Positions 44,237 through 53,932 of a stretch of 64,000 nt of DNA are shown here, in pieces. A program made the translations under genes and the position numbers. This stretch comes from Bog-473 sp963744225. Lineage in GTDB: Bacteria > Actinomycetota > Acidimicrobiia > Acidimicrobiales > RAAP-2. The DNA lies in NCBI GenBank assembly GCA_963744225.1, contig CAVUSV010000004.1, positions 1-64,000 on the forward strand. The letters run 5' to 3'. The notes under the pieces are model-generated. The model searched no databases. It saw only the letters and a program-made list of their open reading frames with translations, and had not been told where the DNA came from. Within the stretch, counting starts at the first letter, position 1. Each line of letters starts with the position of its first letter.

Positions 44237-46561
44237 GTGAACCCCCGCCACCATCTTTGGCTGCTTGCCGCGTTAACGCTCGTCGTTATTGGCACTCTCG
44301 GCTCCGTTCTGGGGGCGCAGCCATTGGCTCGAAGCGAGGGGCAACGGTCACGCCAATTGTTCGTCACCTCATCGATGGAGATCGCCTCGACGCTGAAGCT
44401 GACCATCCAGCACGAACAGGACCTCGCTATAAGCGCGGGCGCATTCGTCGTCAGCAATCCCAACGCCACGCAGGCGGACTTTCTGCGATGGACAAGCTCG
44501 GCTCGGGCGTTTCAGCGGTACCCCGAAGTGGTGGGCATTGCGGAGCTAAAGATTGTCTCTGCATCGCAACTGAATGCATTCGCAACTCAAGCACGGACTG
44601 ATCCGGCAGGTCCACTCGCAGCCAACGGCGCCTTCCTCGTCACACCGGTCGGAAATCGCCCCTACTACTGTCTGGCGACCGCTTCGGAGGCACGGGGAGG
44701 ACCCTCGACCACGCCCGCCGCCTTCGATTTTTGCGCCACTGAGCTGGGCGCACCGCTCATCAAGGCCCGTGATACAGGACTTTCGGCGTATCTGCCCTAC
44801 GGGACCGGAAAGAACACAGAGCTTGTCGTCGGGACACCCGTCTATCGGGGTGGTGTCACGCCAAGCACGGTCCAAGCTCGACGGGAAGAGTTCCTCGGCT
44901 GGACAGGCACGTCAATCAAGCCCAGCATGATCTTGGAAGCTGCCCTAATCAATCATCCGTCTACCGGCGTGGCTTTTCACTACGTCAGCAGCTCATCCAG
45001 AGTCACCCTCAATGCGGGCAAGGTGCCGGTCGGGGCTCAAGCTGCGACGACCGATCTTCACAATGGATGGCACGTGGTGGTCTTCGGCCAAGTGGCCAGC
45101 AGCGCGCTCTTCGCCAATGACAACGCCATTGGTCTCTTGTTCGGCGGATTCGTCCTCTCCTTGTTGTTGGCAACAGTGTTCTTCTTGTTGGGAACGAGCC
45201 GTACCCGCGCGCTGCTCTTGGTGCATGAGCGCACTGAGCAGCTGCGCCATCAAGCGTTTCACGACCCCCTCACCGGACTTCCCAATCGGGCCCTGATCCT
45301 CGATCGGATCAAGATGATGTTGGCGAGGTCCCATAGAGACCTCATTCCGATGGCGGCACTATTCATCGATCTCGATGATTTCAAAGACATCAACGACACC
45401 CTGGGGCACGAGGTCGGCGATCAGTTGCTCGTCGTTGTGGCAGCGAGATTGGCCACTGTGCTTCGCGAGGCGGATACCGTCGGACGACTGGGTGGCGACG
45501 AGTTCGTCGTGCTCCTCGGGGGTTCTTCGATGGATGCCGGCGCCGAAGTAGTGGCGAAACGGATCCTCGACGCCTTTGGCACCCCGTTCGAGATTCCGGG
45601 CAACGCTCCGCTCTCCATAACAGCCAGCATCGGAATCGCCACCGGTGGACGGCCAACCCCCGATGAACTCCTCCGAGATGCTGACATCGCTCTGTACCAG
45701 GCCAAGGGGGCCGGAAAGCACCGAGCGGTGACGTTCACTGCCTCGATGCAGGACGCCGTCGACGATCATCGGTACCTCGATGTTGATCTTCATGCAGCCC
45801 TCGAAGCCGGGGAATTCTTTCTCCTCTACCAACCGATCGTTGATCTCTCGACCGGCGCAATCATGGGCGTGGAGGCCCTCGTGCGGTGGCGGCACCCCAG
45901 ACGGGGCGTCGTAGAGCCCAGCGATTTCATCCCTGCACTCGAATCGAGTGGGCTGATCGTCGCTGTGGGGAATTGGGTGCTGCGTGAGGCCTGCCTGCAA
46001 GGCGCTCTGTGGCAGCGCCGGTCTCACCGACTGATCGTCTCGGTCAATGTCGCGGCGGCCCAGCTCGAGCAGCACCGGTTTGTCGATGACGTGAAGGGCG
46101 CGCTCTCGGCAAGCGGTCTCGATCCCACCCTGCTCACACTCGAACTGACAGAAACCACTCTGATGCGCGATCCCGGTGCGTCTGCCGCGCGCCTCAAACT
46201 TCTGAAAGCGATCGGAGTGCACATCGCGATCGACGATTTCGGCACTGGTTACTCATCAATGACCTACCTTCAACGGTTTCCTATCGACATCCTCAAGATC
46301 GACTACTCATTCGTGTCGGATATCACCGACAGGGACGACTCCGCGGCCTTAGTTCACACTCTGGTCCAGCTTGGCAAGGTTCTCGAGCTCACGACCACCG
46401 CCGAGGGAGTTGAAACCGAGGAACAACGGATGTGGCTGAGAGCAGAAGGTGTCGACAGGGGACAGGGTTTCCTCTTCGGCAGGCCAATGAAGGCTGGAGC
46501 AGTGATTGATCTCTTGGAGGACGAAGTCGACCATTTCGAACTGCCCTTCGCCTTGACATGA
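44237..46561 (+). CDS. CHASE-like sensor with GGDEF and EAL domains
   Basis: A 774-residue membrane protein for c-di-GMP turnover. It has TM1 ~8-28, an extracytoplasmic CHASE-like sensor (~45-280, with ARAFQRYPEVVGIAELKIV), TM2 ~298-320, then GGDEF (motif GGDEF at ~418, intact) and EAL (motif EAL at ~546, intact, plus DFGTGYSSMTYL). The RxxD inhibitory site (READ) sits five residues before GGDEF, so the cyclase may be product-inhibited. Both activities look possible. It starts at GTG. No obvious partner gene. Confidence 0.93.
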   Translation: MNPRHHLWLLAALTLVVIGTLGSVLGAQPLARSEGQRSRQLFVTSSMEIASTLKLTIQHEQDLAISAGAFVVSNPNATQADFLRWTSSARAFQRYPEVVGIAELKIVSASQLNAFATQARTDPAGPLAANGAFLVTPVGNRPYYCLATASEARGGPSTTPAAFDFCATELGAPLIKARDTGLSAYLPYGTGKNTELVVGTPVYRGGVTPSTVQARREEFLGWTGTSIKPSMILEAALINHPSTGVAFHYVSSSSRVTLNAGKVPVGAQAATTDLHNGWHVVVFGQVASSALFANDNAIGLLFGGFVLSLLLATVFFLLGTSRTRALLLVHERTEQLRHQAFHDPLTGLPNRALILDRIKMMLARSHRDLIPMAALFIDLDDFKDINDTLGHEVGDQLLVVVAARLATVLREADTVGRLGGDEFVVLLGGSSMDAGAEVVAKRILDAFGTPFEIPGNAPLSITASIGIATGGRPTPDELLRDADIALYQAKGAGKHRAVTFTASMQDAVDDHRYLDVDLHAALEAGEFFLLYQPIVDLSTGAIMGVEALVRWRHPRRGVVEPSDFIPALESSGLIVAVGNWVLREACLQGALWQRRSHRLIVSVNVAAAQLEQHRFVDDVKGALSASGLDPTLLTLELTETTLMRDPGASAARLKLLKAIGVHIAIDDFGTGYSSMTYLQRFPIDILKIDYSFVSDITDRDDSAALVHTLVQLGKVLELTTTAEGVETEEQRMWLRAEGVDRGQGFLFGRPMKAGAVIDLLEDEVDHFELPFALT

Positions 46562-46778
46562 GAGACACCTGATTCGCCCGCGGCCGGACCAGGTCAGCCC
46601 AGCGGAGCGGCCCAACCCTGCGACTTCTGAGGCGGGGCGGCGAGGATTTGAACCGACCACCCTCGCAGGATGCGACGGTCGACTTCAGTTACGAACAGGT
46701 GGAGTGGCCGGCCACGCTTGCGCGTGTCGCAGCCCGCCGTGTCGATGCGTCGTCCCAAACGAAATGTTCTGACGCTGC

Positions 46779-47138
46779 TCAAATGGCTGCAGGCGTCCTG
46801 CGCTCTTTCCCTGCCCAGACGACCTTCGATGCCTTGGACCTTCGCTCCTTGGCGGCCGGGCTGAACCGATGTTCGGCGCCTTGTGGAGTGATGCCACCGA
46901 CGGTTTCCCCAATCTGCCGCCAGCTGGCTCCGTGTTCCCGAGCCGCCTCGGCAGCCTTGTGGCAGAGGCGATCGGCCGAGATTCGCACGATGTTGGCAAA
47001 TCGAAGCGTTGTCAGTGACGCAGCGAGCTCGTCAGACACGCCGACGACAGCATCTCGTCGGCCGCTCTCCAGCAGGGTGGCGGCGAGTACCTCTAAATCG
47101 GTCGGCATCGAACCAGGGTATCCGCAATGGAGGGTCAT
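46779..47138 (-). CDS. putative helix-turn-helix DNA-binding protein, 119 aa
   Basis: A small protein with a likely HTH in its C-terminal half: AAREHGASWRQIGETVGGITPQGAEHRFS. This resembles the sigma-like/CRO-type helices found in small actinobacterial regulators. No other domain is recognisable. The start could be 47138 or 47108 (MPTDLEVL). It is divergent from the Pro-rich exported protein, with three TGTGTTGA half-sites between, so it may repress that gene and itself. Confidence 0.65.
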   Translation of the reverse strand: MTLHCGYPGSMPTDLEVLAATLLESGRRDAVVGVSDELAASLTTLRFANIVRISADRLCHKAAEAAREHGASWRQIGETVGGITPQGAEHRFSPAAKERRSKASKVVWAGKERRTPAAI

Positions 47139-47145
47139 TTCAACT

Positions 47146-47191
47146 ATGTGTTGACAACCATGTGTTGATCAGTTAACCTTTCAACACATGG
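47146..47191. promoter_or_regulatory. operator with three TGTGTTGA half-sites and a leaderless promoter
   Basis: ATGTGTTGA occurs at 47146-47154 and 47160-47168, and TCAACACAT at 47181-47189. The last two extend to a perfect 11-bp inverted repeat, CCATGTGTTGA / TCAACACATGG, with a 12-bp spacer. On the plus strand TTGACA (47151-47156) and TAACCT (47174-47179) are 17 bp apart, placing transcription start at or next to the ATG (47188). Confidence 0.7.
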
Positions 47192-48066
47192 TTGATACCC
47201 GGAGCCAGCCCGATCCCTCCGCTCCCAGTGGCATACCGCTCCTCAGCGGATCCGCGAGTCGGGCGACGCCGATGCCGACCCAGCCTGGTCGGAAGGCGAT
47301 CGTGGCAGTCGTAGCGATGACTCTCGCCGCCGCAGCCGTGACCTTTACCATTGCCGGCGACATTCGGTCCGACCGAGGTTTTGCGCCCCGACTGACGGCT
47401 GCCGCAGTGCACGCCGTTGACCACGTGGCCGCAGATCACGACGGCAAGGTGACCACGGCCGTGAGCGCGACTCCCAGCAAGGCGGCGCTTCCCATAACGC
47501 AGACCCCTGTGTTGAAACTCGCTGCCCCGCCTGCCCCGCCTCTCACGCCTGCGCCGCAGACGCCCGTGCCGAATCCCACTGCTCCGCCTATCACGTCCGC
47601 CGCAGTGACGCCTGTGCTGGTGCCTGCTGCTCCGCCCGTCGCGTCCGCTGCGATACCAGATGTATCGGCGCTCGTGGCACAGGTGGAGGCGGCCGGAATC
47701 GCGCCGGGATCGAACTGGAGCTGGAGCATGGGGAACACCGCGTCGCACTGCGCTGTGATGTCCGGCGCGGGCACGGCGTGCACCTATGGGGAGGCAGGGC
47801 TCGAGCACACAATATTTGCCGGCTCGCCAAACCTGGCTCTGGTGGCGCATGAGATGGCCAACGCCGAGACCCAGAATGACGCCGCACCAAGCTTGTTGAG
47901 CGAGGTGGCGACCGCTGAAGCGGGGTCATCGTGGTCCCCCACTGACGCGGTGGCGTCCTGCCTCGTCGAGCACTTCATGGGCTTCCAGGACGATGCCGCT
48001 GGAGCCTGGCAGTGCCCGCCAGCATTGGGCACCATCGTGGCCGAGAACATTCACAACACAGTCTGA
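47188..48066 (+). CDS. exported/anchored Pro-rich protein with a C-terminal globular domain
   Basis: A 292-residue protein. A cytoplasmic N-terminus of ~36 residues leads to one membrane helix (AIVAVVAMTLAAAAVTFTIAG, ~37-57). A Pro/Ala/Thr-rich stalk (~105-155) follows, with repeats such as APPAPPLTPAPQTP. The C-terminal ~130 residues contain GSNWSWSMGN, four Cys and a HEMANAE motif. That motif resembles the zinc-peptidase HExxH but with Asn in place of the second His, so catalysis is doubtful. Its promoter predicts a leaderless mRNA. Function unknown; a surface-exposed protein controlled by the divergent HTH gene is likely. Confidence 0.75.
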   Translation: MVDTRSQPDPSAPSGIPLLSGSASRATPMPTQPGRKAIVAVVAMTLAAAAVTFTIAGDIRSDRGFAPRLTAAAVHAVDHVAADHDGKVTTAVSATPSKAALPITQTPVLKLAAPPAPPLTPAPQTPVPNPTAPPITSAAVTPVLVPAAPPVASAAIPDVSALVAQVEAAGIAPGSNWSWSMGNTASHCAVMSGAGTACTYGEAGLEHTIFAGSPNLALVAHEMANAETQNDAAPSLLSEVATAEAGSSWSPTDAVASCLVEHFMGFQDDAAGAWQCPPALGTIVAENIHNTV

Positions 48067-48124
48067 ACTGAACTGGCGAACCGCCGCCTGGGCCGAGAGT
48101 CCCGCCCACTGCGTCCGGCGTCTC

Positions 48125-48215
48125 GGCAATCCGATCTGGCAATCCAATCGCTTGGCCGACGAGACAAGGACGAACCGGGCCGACTCGGCCCTCCCCTCTA
48201 CTCCGCGTTGCAGAG
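48125..48215 (+). repeat. dispersed repeat, copy G (left part)
   Basis: The left marker GGCAATCCGATCTGGCAATC (48125-48144) differs from copies A and D at two positions. It is followed by GGACGAACCGGGCCGACTCGGCCC, which aligns with the centre of the repeat. The tRNA-like end is missing. Confidence 0.5.
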
Positions 48216-48236
48216 CGGGGAGACGGTTTCGGGGTC

Positions 48237-48560
48237 CTACTGCTCTCCGGTTGATTGGTTATCGGCCGTGCCGGATGCATCTTGGTGCCCCCCCGGACCG
48301 TCCGATGGGGAACCCTGCTCGCCGACGACTTCGGTGTCATTGCCGGGGCGTGCTTGGCTATCGGCTGCGTACTGGTCGCCCATCTGAACATTCGGTCCGG
48401 TGTCTGCAGCGCCTGCGGGATCAGTCACCTCGGCCGTTGGCGCTGTGGCGGGTGCGGGCGAGGCGGCCGAAGCTCCGGACGCCAGTGCAAGGCCGAGGCC
48501 AGAACCTCCCAAGGCGAGGACGCCGATTCCGCCCGCAGCGAGTTTGCTCTTGATGTTCAC
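48237..48560 (-). CDS. small secreted low-complexity protein
   Basis: A protein of about 107 residues. GTG 48560 has AAGGAG nine bases upstream and gives NIKSKLAAGGIGVLALGGSG-type signal sequence ending in ALASGASA. The remainder is an acidic Asp/Gly/Gln-rich, probably disordered stretch with no known domain and no sorting signal. The short MNIK(R/S)KL opening is common in small secreted actinobacterial proteins of unknown function. Confidence 0.65.
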   Translation of the reverse strand: MNIKSKLAAGGIGVLALGGSGLGLALASGASAASPAPATAPTAEVTDPAGAADTGPNVQMGDQYAADSQARPGNDTEVVGEQGSPSDGPGGHQDASGTADNQSTGEQ

Positions 48561-48728
48561 GCCGAAAACTTCTCCTTTGCTTGATGGTGGGGCCATCTTG
48601 CGGGTCTGGTCATATGAAACCGGTGAGAGGCTCCCCTGAGAGCCACACCGACGCCGATCCCGAGGGTGGATCCGCCAGTGGGCTATCTGACGAACACGAG
48701 GGCTGGTCCTTACCGTGGCGCTTTGCGC

Positions 48729-49484
48729 TTAGAGCGACGCCAACGGCCGGGGCGTGGCTTCGGTGGCCCGGTTCGCCAACTCGACGAGCGCAGCGACCAT
48801 CTCGGTCACCGGCCCGTCCTGCCGGGGCTCGAAGTGCTCGCCAAAGTCCCCGATCCCGCGCAACCCCGGTGGGAGCTCTATCTGGACGCCACCTGCCGCG
48901 GGCAGATTGACCGGGTTGTCGGGATGGAAACCGAGCCGCACTCGCTCGTCGGCAACGTGGTAGCCAGCGAAGCGGTCGTGCAGCAGCCGGCGTGCGGCCT
49001 CGAGCAACTCCGCGTTCTGCCCTCCCACGATGATCCCGCGGAGGGGACCGGTCTGGCTCCCTCGTCGTGCTGGACCGTACGCATCGATCATCAGTCCGCG
49101 ACCGGGATCGAGCCAGAGCGCGAAGCCGTCGCGACCGAACCCATGCACCGAGATGGCAACGTCGACATGCTGCACGAACGCTCGCAAACTCGCCGAGTGA
49201 TCGGGGTTGTGCAACCGCGAGGTGAGATGGACCCGTAGCCCGGATGGCTGGACAATGGCGTAATAGGACGCGCCTGCTTGCGTCGCGGCCCGTCTGGCAA
49301 TTTGGTCGGTGCCCCGATCCTGCGATCCGCCGTGCAGCGCCATGAACCCAACCGAAGAGCGCAGTACGCACTCCTCCTTGATGCCGGGCAGCGCCAGGAG
49401 CTCTGCGAGATCCACCGCCTCAGGTTGGCACACAGTGCGATCGACCGCTGCCAACGACAGCTCAAGACTGGCCGCGAAGAACAT
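48729..49484 (-). CDS. poly-gamma-glutamate hydrolase / YjqB-like protein
   Basis: A 251-residue protein resembling the PGA_hydrolase (YjqB/PghP) zinc-peptidase family. The GFMALHGGSQDRGTDQIA segment matches the first metal motif (HGGxIExGT), and DVAISVHGFGRDG the second (SxHG). The family cuts poly-gamma-glutamate; phage versions remove host capsule. No signal peptide is seen. It stands alone between two small exported proteins and a PEBP gene. Family assignment is by motif only. Confidence 0.78.
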   Translation of the reverse strand: MFFAASLELSLAAVDRTVCQPEAVDLAELLALPGIKEECVLRSSVGFMALHGGSQDRGTDQIARRAATQAGASYYAIVQPSGLRVHLTSRLHNPDHSASLRAFVQHVDVAISVHGFGRDGFALWLDPGRGLMIDAYGPARRGSQTGPLRGIIVGGQNAELLEAARRLLHDRFAGYHVADERVRLGFHPDNPVNLPAAGGVQIELPPGLRGIGDFGEHFEPRQDGPVTEMVAALVELANRATEATPRPLASL

Positions 49485-49594
49485 GCGTGTCTCGCCGTTG
49501 CACTGGGTAAGACCACGTCAGAACGGATACGCGCTTTGGAGTCAACGTGCCCGACGGATCGTCCCCCCAGGACACCGGACCGAGAGGAGCAACT

Positions 49595-50095
49595 GTGAGC
49601 CCGGAATCTCATGCGCCGCTAACACTGCGGAGCGACCAGTTCGAAGACGGCCAACCGATCCCGCAGTCTGCGGCACACCCGAGTGCAGGTGGAAAGAACG
49701 AGAGCCCGCAGCTCTCCTGGACTGGAGTTCCGGAGGGTACCAAGAGCCTCGCCCTATCGTGTTGGGATCCTGATGCTCCGACCTCGGTGGGGTTCTGCCA
49801 CTGGATTCGCTTCGGGATGTCCCCCAGCCTCACGTCGCTGGACGAAGGTGCGGGAAGGTCGGATGGAGACTGGGGTGACGGCTTCTGCGATTGGGGCGAG
49901 AGCGCCTACGGGGGGATGGCTCCGCCAGCCGGAGACGAGCCACACCATTACCAATTCACGCTCTACGCCCTCAATCAGGAGGCGGATCTGCTCGGACTCG
50001 ACGAGAAGGCCACCTATGCCCGCTTCCGCTTCTCAATTCGAAACAACATCATCGCGACGGGCACCCTCACGGGAACCTATGAAGTGCGACAGTAG
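49595..50095 (+). CDS. YbhB/YbcL-family PEBP protein
   Basis: A 166-residue phosphatidylethanolamine-binding-like protein. The anion-binding pocket motifs are WDPDAPTSVGFCHWIRFG and the later GDEPHHYQFTLYAL. The C-terminus NNIIATGTLTGTYEVRQ matches the family. The start is GTG 49595 with GAGAGGAG five bases upstream. Function of bacterial PEBPs is uncertain, with suggested roles in protease inhibition or signalling. It is a single-gene unit. Confidence 0.9.
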   Translation: MSPESHAPLTLRSDQFEDGQPIPQSAAHPSAGGKNESPQLSWTGVPEGTKSLALSCWDPDAPTSVGFCHWIRFGMSPSLTSLDEGAGRSDGDWGDGFCDWGESAYGGMAPPAGDEPHHYQFTLYALNQEADLLGLDEKATYARFRFSIRNNIIATGTLTGTYEVRQ

Positions 50096-50267
50096 GAGGG
50101 CTGGGAGCCGCAAGCCACCGCCATCCGTTCATCACGAGCGTGGGAGTCTTGGGACGACTCTCGAGCGCGACACACGCTCCCCAGCATTCACGCCCCTTCG
50201 CTCCGTCGCCCCGATCTTGATGCCCGCAGAACGATTGGCCGCGTTGGTGGCTGGGTAGAAACCGACC

Positions 50268-50485
50268 ATGACCCGCACACAAACACGGGACATCCCGGAC
50301 CTCCTGGAAGCTGATCACCAGGTAGAGGAGGTGCTCACCATGATGGCCTCAGAAACGGTCGCGGCGTGCGAGGAGAGCTCGCTACGAAGTTGGTACGCCA
50401 CTCGGTGGCCGAGAAGATCAAAGAATCTGATGATTCGTTCGGACGTGTCCATGGTCCGTCATCCATCGGCATCGTGAAGAGCTAG
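50268..50485 (+). pseudogene. truncated hemerythrin (HHE) gene
   Basis: The first 26 codons (DIPDLLEADHQVEEVLTMM) match the start of HHE-domain proteins, with the iron-binding DH(x)E pattern. After TVAACEE the frame shifts. The continuing family-like sequence GELATKLVRHSVAE-K is in another frame and ends at a TAG at 50483-50485. The remaining half of the four-helix domain is absent. The gap 50096-50591 holds nothing else. Confidence 0.6.
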
Positions 50486-50591
50486 CCAAAGGTCGGCAAC
50501 GACCGGGTCGGAGTGCCGCGGTCGCCGTCCCCCCATCGCCGCCCAAGGATGGGCCGATGTGGTGATTCCGCCACTACGCAGCGAGTCACCC

Positions 50592-52208
50592 TTAGAGTTC
50601 GTACGTCTCCCCGGCCGTCCGATGGATGGTGAGGGCCGACACGACGGCGCCGGCGAGGATGAGGCAGCCTGACACCAACAGCGCTTCGTGCAGGCCCGAA
50701 CCGAACGCGTTGTAGGCGGCGTTGACCACTTTGGTCGCGATCCGAGCAATGGTGGCATTCTTCGAGTGCTCGGCGCTTCCCGCGGCTCCGCTGCTGGACG
50801 CTCCGCCGGTCTGGACCGCGTGCAGGACCAGGCTCTGGAAGTTCGGCGGGATCCCGATGGCCTTGAGCCGTGCAGCTAGGTCACCGGTGAGCTTGGCGTT
50901 GACGATGGCACCCAGGATGGCCACCCCGAACACGGCACCCATCTCCCTGCTCGTGTTCGTGGCCGACGCCGCCATGCCGGATCGCTCTGGCGGTACCACC
51001 GTGAGGGGCACCGAGGTCACCGGCACCAACAGCATCCCGATGCCGATGCCCGCAATGGGAAGCACCCACCCAAGCGTCGCAAAGTCGACGTGGGGTCCAA
51101 GGACAGCGTTCGCCGCAAGGATGCCCCCGCCGGCCAGCAGGCACCCGACCGTCATGGGCCAGCGGGGTCCCACCCGCGCCACCAAGGGGCCCGTGAGGGC
51201 GGAGACGATGATCAGGCCGGCGGCCATCGGGAGGAAGTCGACCGCCGCCTGGTAGGCGGATGCACCGACGACCACCTGCAGGTACAGCGCGGTGAAGAAG
51301 AAGATGGAGAATGTGCCGAAATAGGCGACGAACGCCACGAAATTGGAGCCGGCGAACGGAGGCTTGCGGAACATGGAGAGGTCGAGCATGGGGCTCTTCA
51401 CCCTGTGCTCAGTAACGACAAAGGCAACACCGGACAAGGCCGACAAGATGAACAGCGTCACGATCCAGGGCGCGGTGTAGCCCGGAATTCTCTCCCTGGA
51501 TCACACCGAACGACAGGCAGGCCAGAAACGCGGCACCGAAGATGAACCCGACCACGTCGATGCTGCGCCCCTGACGGTCTGCAGACTCGGGGACGAAGAC
51601 CGCAGCCAGGACGAACGCCAACACCCCGAACCCGAGGTTGAACCAGAAGATGGCCCGCCAGCTCGAAACCCGACGAGCACGCCTCCGATGACCGGCCCGA
51701 GGGCGAGGGCGAGACCCGAGACGGCGGCCCACACGCCGAGCGCATCCGCCCGGGTCTTCCGATCTGGGTAGACGTGGCGGATGATCGACAAGGTGCCCGG
51801 CTCGCTGGCCGCGGCGCCGATGCCCATGATGACGCGGCCGGCGATCAGCCAGTCAGCGTTGCTCGCAAGCGCGGCCACCACCGATCCGGCGCAGAAGATC
51901 GCTACTCCGGCGAGCATGATGCGCTTGCGCCCGAGGATGTCGCCCAGCATGCCCGCCACGAGCATGAAGCTGGCGAAGGTCAACGCGTAGCCGTTGACCA
52001 CCCACTGCAACGACGTAACCCCGGCGTGGAGGTCGCTCTGGACGTTGGCCAGCCCGACGCTGACGATCGTGTTGTCGAGGAAGGTGAGGAAGAGGACGGC
52101 GCACAGGGTGGCCAGGGCCACGGCTTGGGCCGGCGAGCCGAGACCCCCCTTCTTGATGTCGAAGCCCGGGTGGCGCGCCGTCGACCCCTTCTGACCCCTC
52201 GACGCCAT
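50592..52208 (-). pseudogene. MFS transporter (DHA2) with two frameshifts
   Basis: Three overlapping frames together spell one ~530-residue DHA2 exporter. N-terminal part (52208 to ~51670): LFLTFLDNTIVSVGLANVQ and MLGDILGRKR. Middle part: SSWRAIFWFNLGFGVLAF up to VIQGEN. C-terminal part (from ~51485): GYTAPWIVTLF onward with the remaining helices, to ETYEL. The breaks lie at VLVG|SSW (one base apparently lost, near 51668) and GEN|GYT (near 51485). It could be a pseudogene or indel errors. If intact it would be a drug exporter. It is divergent from the flavin reductase. Confidence 0.8.
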
Positions 52209-52417
52209 GGGTCAGCACGGCGGGCCCGCCCGTTGCCGTCTTGCCCGCGAGTGGGCTCGGAACGCGGTTCATGCATGCGAGTTTTGTCTACCCACGAGCG
52301 GGGTAGTGGAATCCTCGACGGGGTGTCGCTCTGCGCCAACCAGCGAAAAACGGTGCATTCGTGTGGCGAGCCCCTCGATGTGTCGTGCGTGCTCGGTCGA
52401 GGCCTGGAGGACCGGCG

Positions 52418-52948
52418 GTGGGTTTCGAGACGGCTGATCGGGCTCAGGGTGTCGCGAACGACGGACCGGATGACCTCAAAGCCTTTTTCGCCCGGGTCGA
52501 CTACCCCTTTTACATCGTGACGGTCCGAGCGGCCGATGCCGAGATGAGCGGCTGCCTCGCCGGGTTCGTGACCCAGTGCAGCATCGACCCGCCCAACTTC
52601 CTCGTCTGCATCTCGAAGCGGAACCACACCCTCGCCGTCGCCGAGCACTCGTCGGGTATGGGACTCCACCTGCTGGGTGACGACCAGGTCGACCTGGCCC
52701 GCCTCTTCGGCGAGGAGACCGGAGACGTCGTCGACAAGTTCGCCTCGGTCGACTGGCGGCTCGGCTCCACCGGGGCCCCACTGCTGGTGGATTCCGCTGT
52801 GAGCATGGAGGGCCAGATCCTTGGGCACTTCTCTGTCGGCGACCACGAGGCCTTCCTCATGCGGGGTGTGCGTGCCGTCCCCGGCGGGCATGTGGGGCTC
52901 CTTACCTACAGAGGCGCCCCGCCGCTCCACCCTGGCCACCCGGCGTAA
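52418..52948 (+). CDS. flavin reductase domain protein
   Basis: A 176-residue FMN-binding split-barrel protein of the flavin-reductase-like family. It has YPFYIVTVRAADAEMSGCLAGFVTQCSIDPPNFLVCISKRNHT, the usual N-terminal half with the flavin-contact loop. It ends with EAFLMRGVRAVPGG. The start is GTG 52418 with GGAGG seven bases before it. It would supply reduced flavin to a monooxygenase or act alone as an NAD(P)H:flavin reductase. It lies 42 bp before the convergent AHSA1 gene. Confidence 0.85.
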   Translation: MGFETADRAQGVANDGPDDLKAFFARVDYPFYIVTVRAADAEMSGCLAGFVTQCSIDPPNFLVCISKRNHTLAVAEHSSGMGLHLLGDDQVDLARLFGEETGDVVDKFASVDWRLGSTGAPLLVDSAVSMEGQILGHFSVGDHEAFLMRGVRAVPGGHVGLLTYRGAPPLHPGHPA

Positions 52949-52990
52949 CGCCACGGTCTGTGGCCGGCACCTCCTTCCGGTGCGACAGCG

Positions 52991-53488
52991 TCAGGTGCTG
53001 CGCCTCGTCACCTGGAGCGAGGCCAGCAGTTCGTCGAGGCGCTCGTTGGATTCGATGATGCCGTTCTCCATGCCGTTGGCGACGTGCATGTCACGGGCTT
53101 CCACGGAACTGTGCCTGGTTGTCGAAATGAGCATCGTGCCGCCCTCGACTGCCTCAAGAACGAGGGTCTCGACCGCGACGTCGTCGGGGGCACCCTCCCA
53201 GACGAAGGTGCCGACCCGCCGGTACGGGGGGTCGAGCTCGAGGAACTCGCCGTAGAAAACGAACTCCATTCCGTCGGGGGCGCGGTGCACGATCCGCCAG
53301 GTTCCTCCGACGCGGAGGTCGACTGAGCACTCGGACACCACGAGGCGCCGTGGGCCGATCCAGCGGGGCAAGTACTGCTCCTCGGTGACGGCACGGTACA
53401 CAAGCTCGGGAGTTGCCTTGAAGAACCGGCGCATGTTGATGACGGGCTCGCCGGCCGGCGTGGTGATCTCGGTCTTGGTGTTGGTCAT
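52991..53488 (-). CDS. SRPBCC/AHSA1-family protein
   Basis: A 165-residue START-like domain protein: RFFKATPELVYRAVTEEQYLPRWIG at the first strand/helix, WRIVHRAPDGMEFVFYGEFLEL in the middle, VARDMHVANGMENGIIESNERLDELLA as the C-terminal helix. AHSA1-like proteins of this kind are regularly encoded next to ArsR regulators. The ATG at 53488 lies 2 nt after the corrected ArsR stop. The ligand-binding cavity suggests a hydrophobic small molecule; function otherwise unknown. Confidence 0.88.
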   Translation of the reverse strand: MTNTKTEITTPAGEPVINMRRFFKATPELVYRAVTEEQYLPRWIGPRRLVVSECSVDLRVGGTWRIVHRAPDGMEFVFYGEFLELDPPYRRVGTFVWEGAPDDVAVETLVLEAVEGGTMLISTTRHSSVEARDMHVANGMENGIIESNERLDELLASLQVTRRST

Positions 53489-53490
53489 GG

Positions 53491-53932
53491 TCACGTTCCT
53501 TCTCCTTTTTCCTTCGGTTCTTGTTTTCCTGTCGGTTCCCGCCTCGACGTTGGACGCCGGCCGGCCGTCTGTGCCCGGTCGGAGCCCTGCAGCTCCTCGA
53601 GGAGGTTGTCGAGGCGTTCGAAGCTCTCCTCCCAGAATTCCGCGGTACGAACCCACCCAATCCGAGAGTTGCTCGAGGCGGCGGGGTTCGAGGTGGCACA
53701 TGCGCTGGCGGGCCAGCCGGTGCCGCGAGATCAGGCCCGCCTCCTCCAGCACCCGGAGGTGCTTGGTGATGGCGGGTTGGCTCATGGGGAAGGGAGCGGC
53801 CACGTCCAGAACGCCTGCGTCCCCCTCGGCCAGGCGAGCGAGGATGGCCCGCCGGGTCGGATCCGAAAGAGCGCCGAACGCCCGGTCGAGCTCACTGTCG
53901 GTCAGCTCTGCTGTGGCCGCTGGCATAACCAT
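53491..53932 (-). CDS. ArsR-family regulator (frameshifted near C-terminus)
   Basis: A winged-HTH repressor: LDRAFGALSDPTRRAILARLAEG, then PFPMSQPAITKHLRVLEEAGLISRHRLARQRMCHLEP. The next expected helix is WVGSYREFWEESFERLDNLLEEL. It is found only by changing frame after GSYR (near 53637), where one G appears extra. In the corrected frame the gene stops at TGA 53491-53493, just before the AHSA1 gene. Uncorrected, it reads through into AHSA1 as a 335-residue artefact. ATG 53932 follows an AT-rich palindrome that may be its own operator. Confidence 0.82.

Noticed and set aside
46636..46660. A T-arm-like sequence (GGATTTGAACC) on the minus strand suggesting a tRNA
   Set aside because: The T-stem does not pair well and no acceptor, D-arm or anticodon arm can be found around it.
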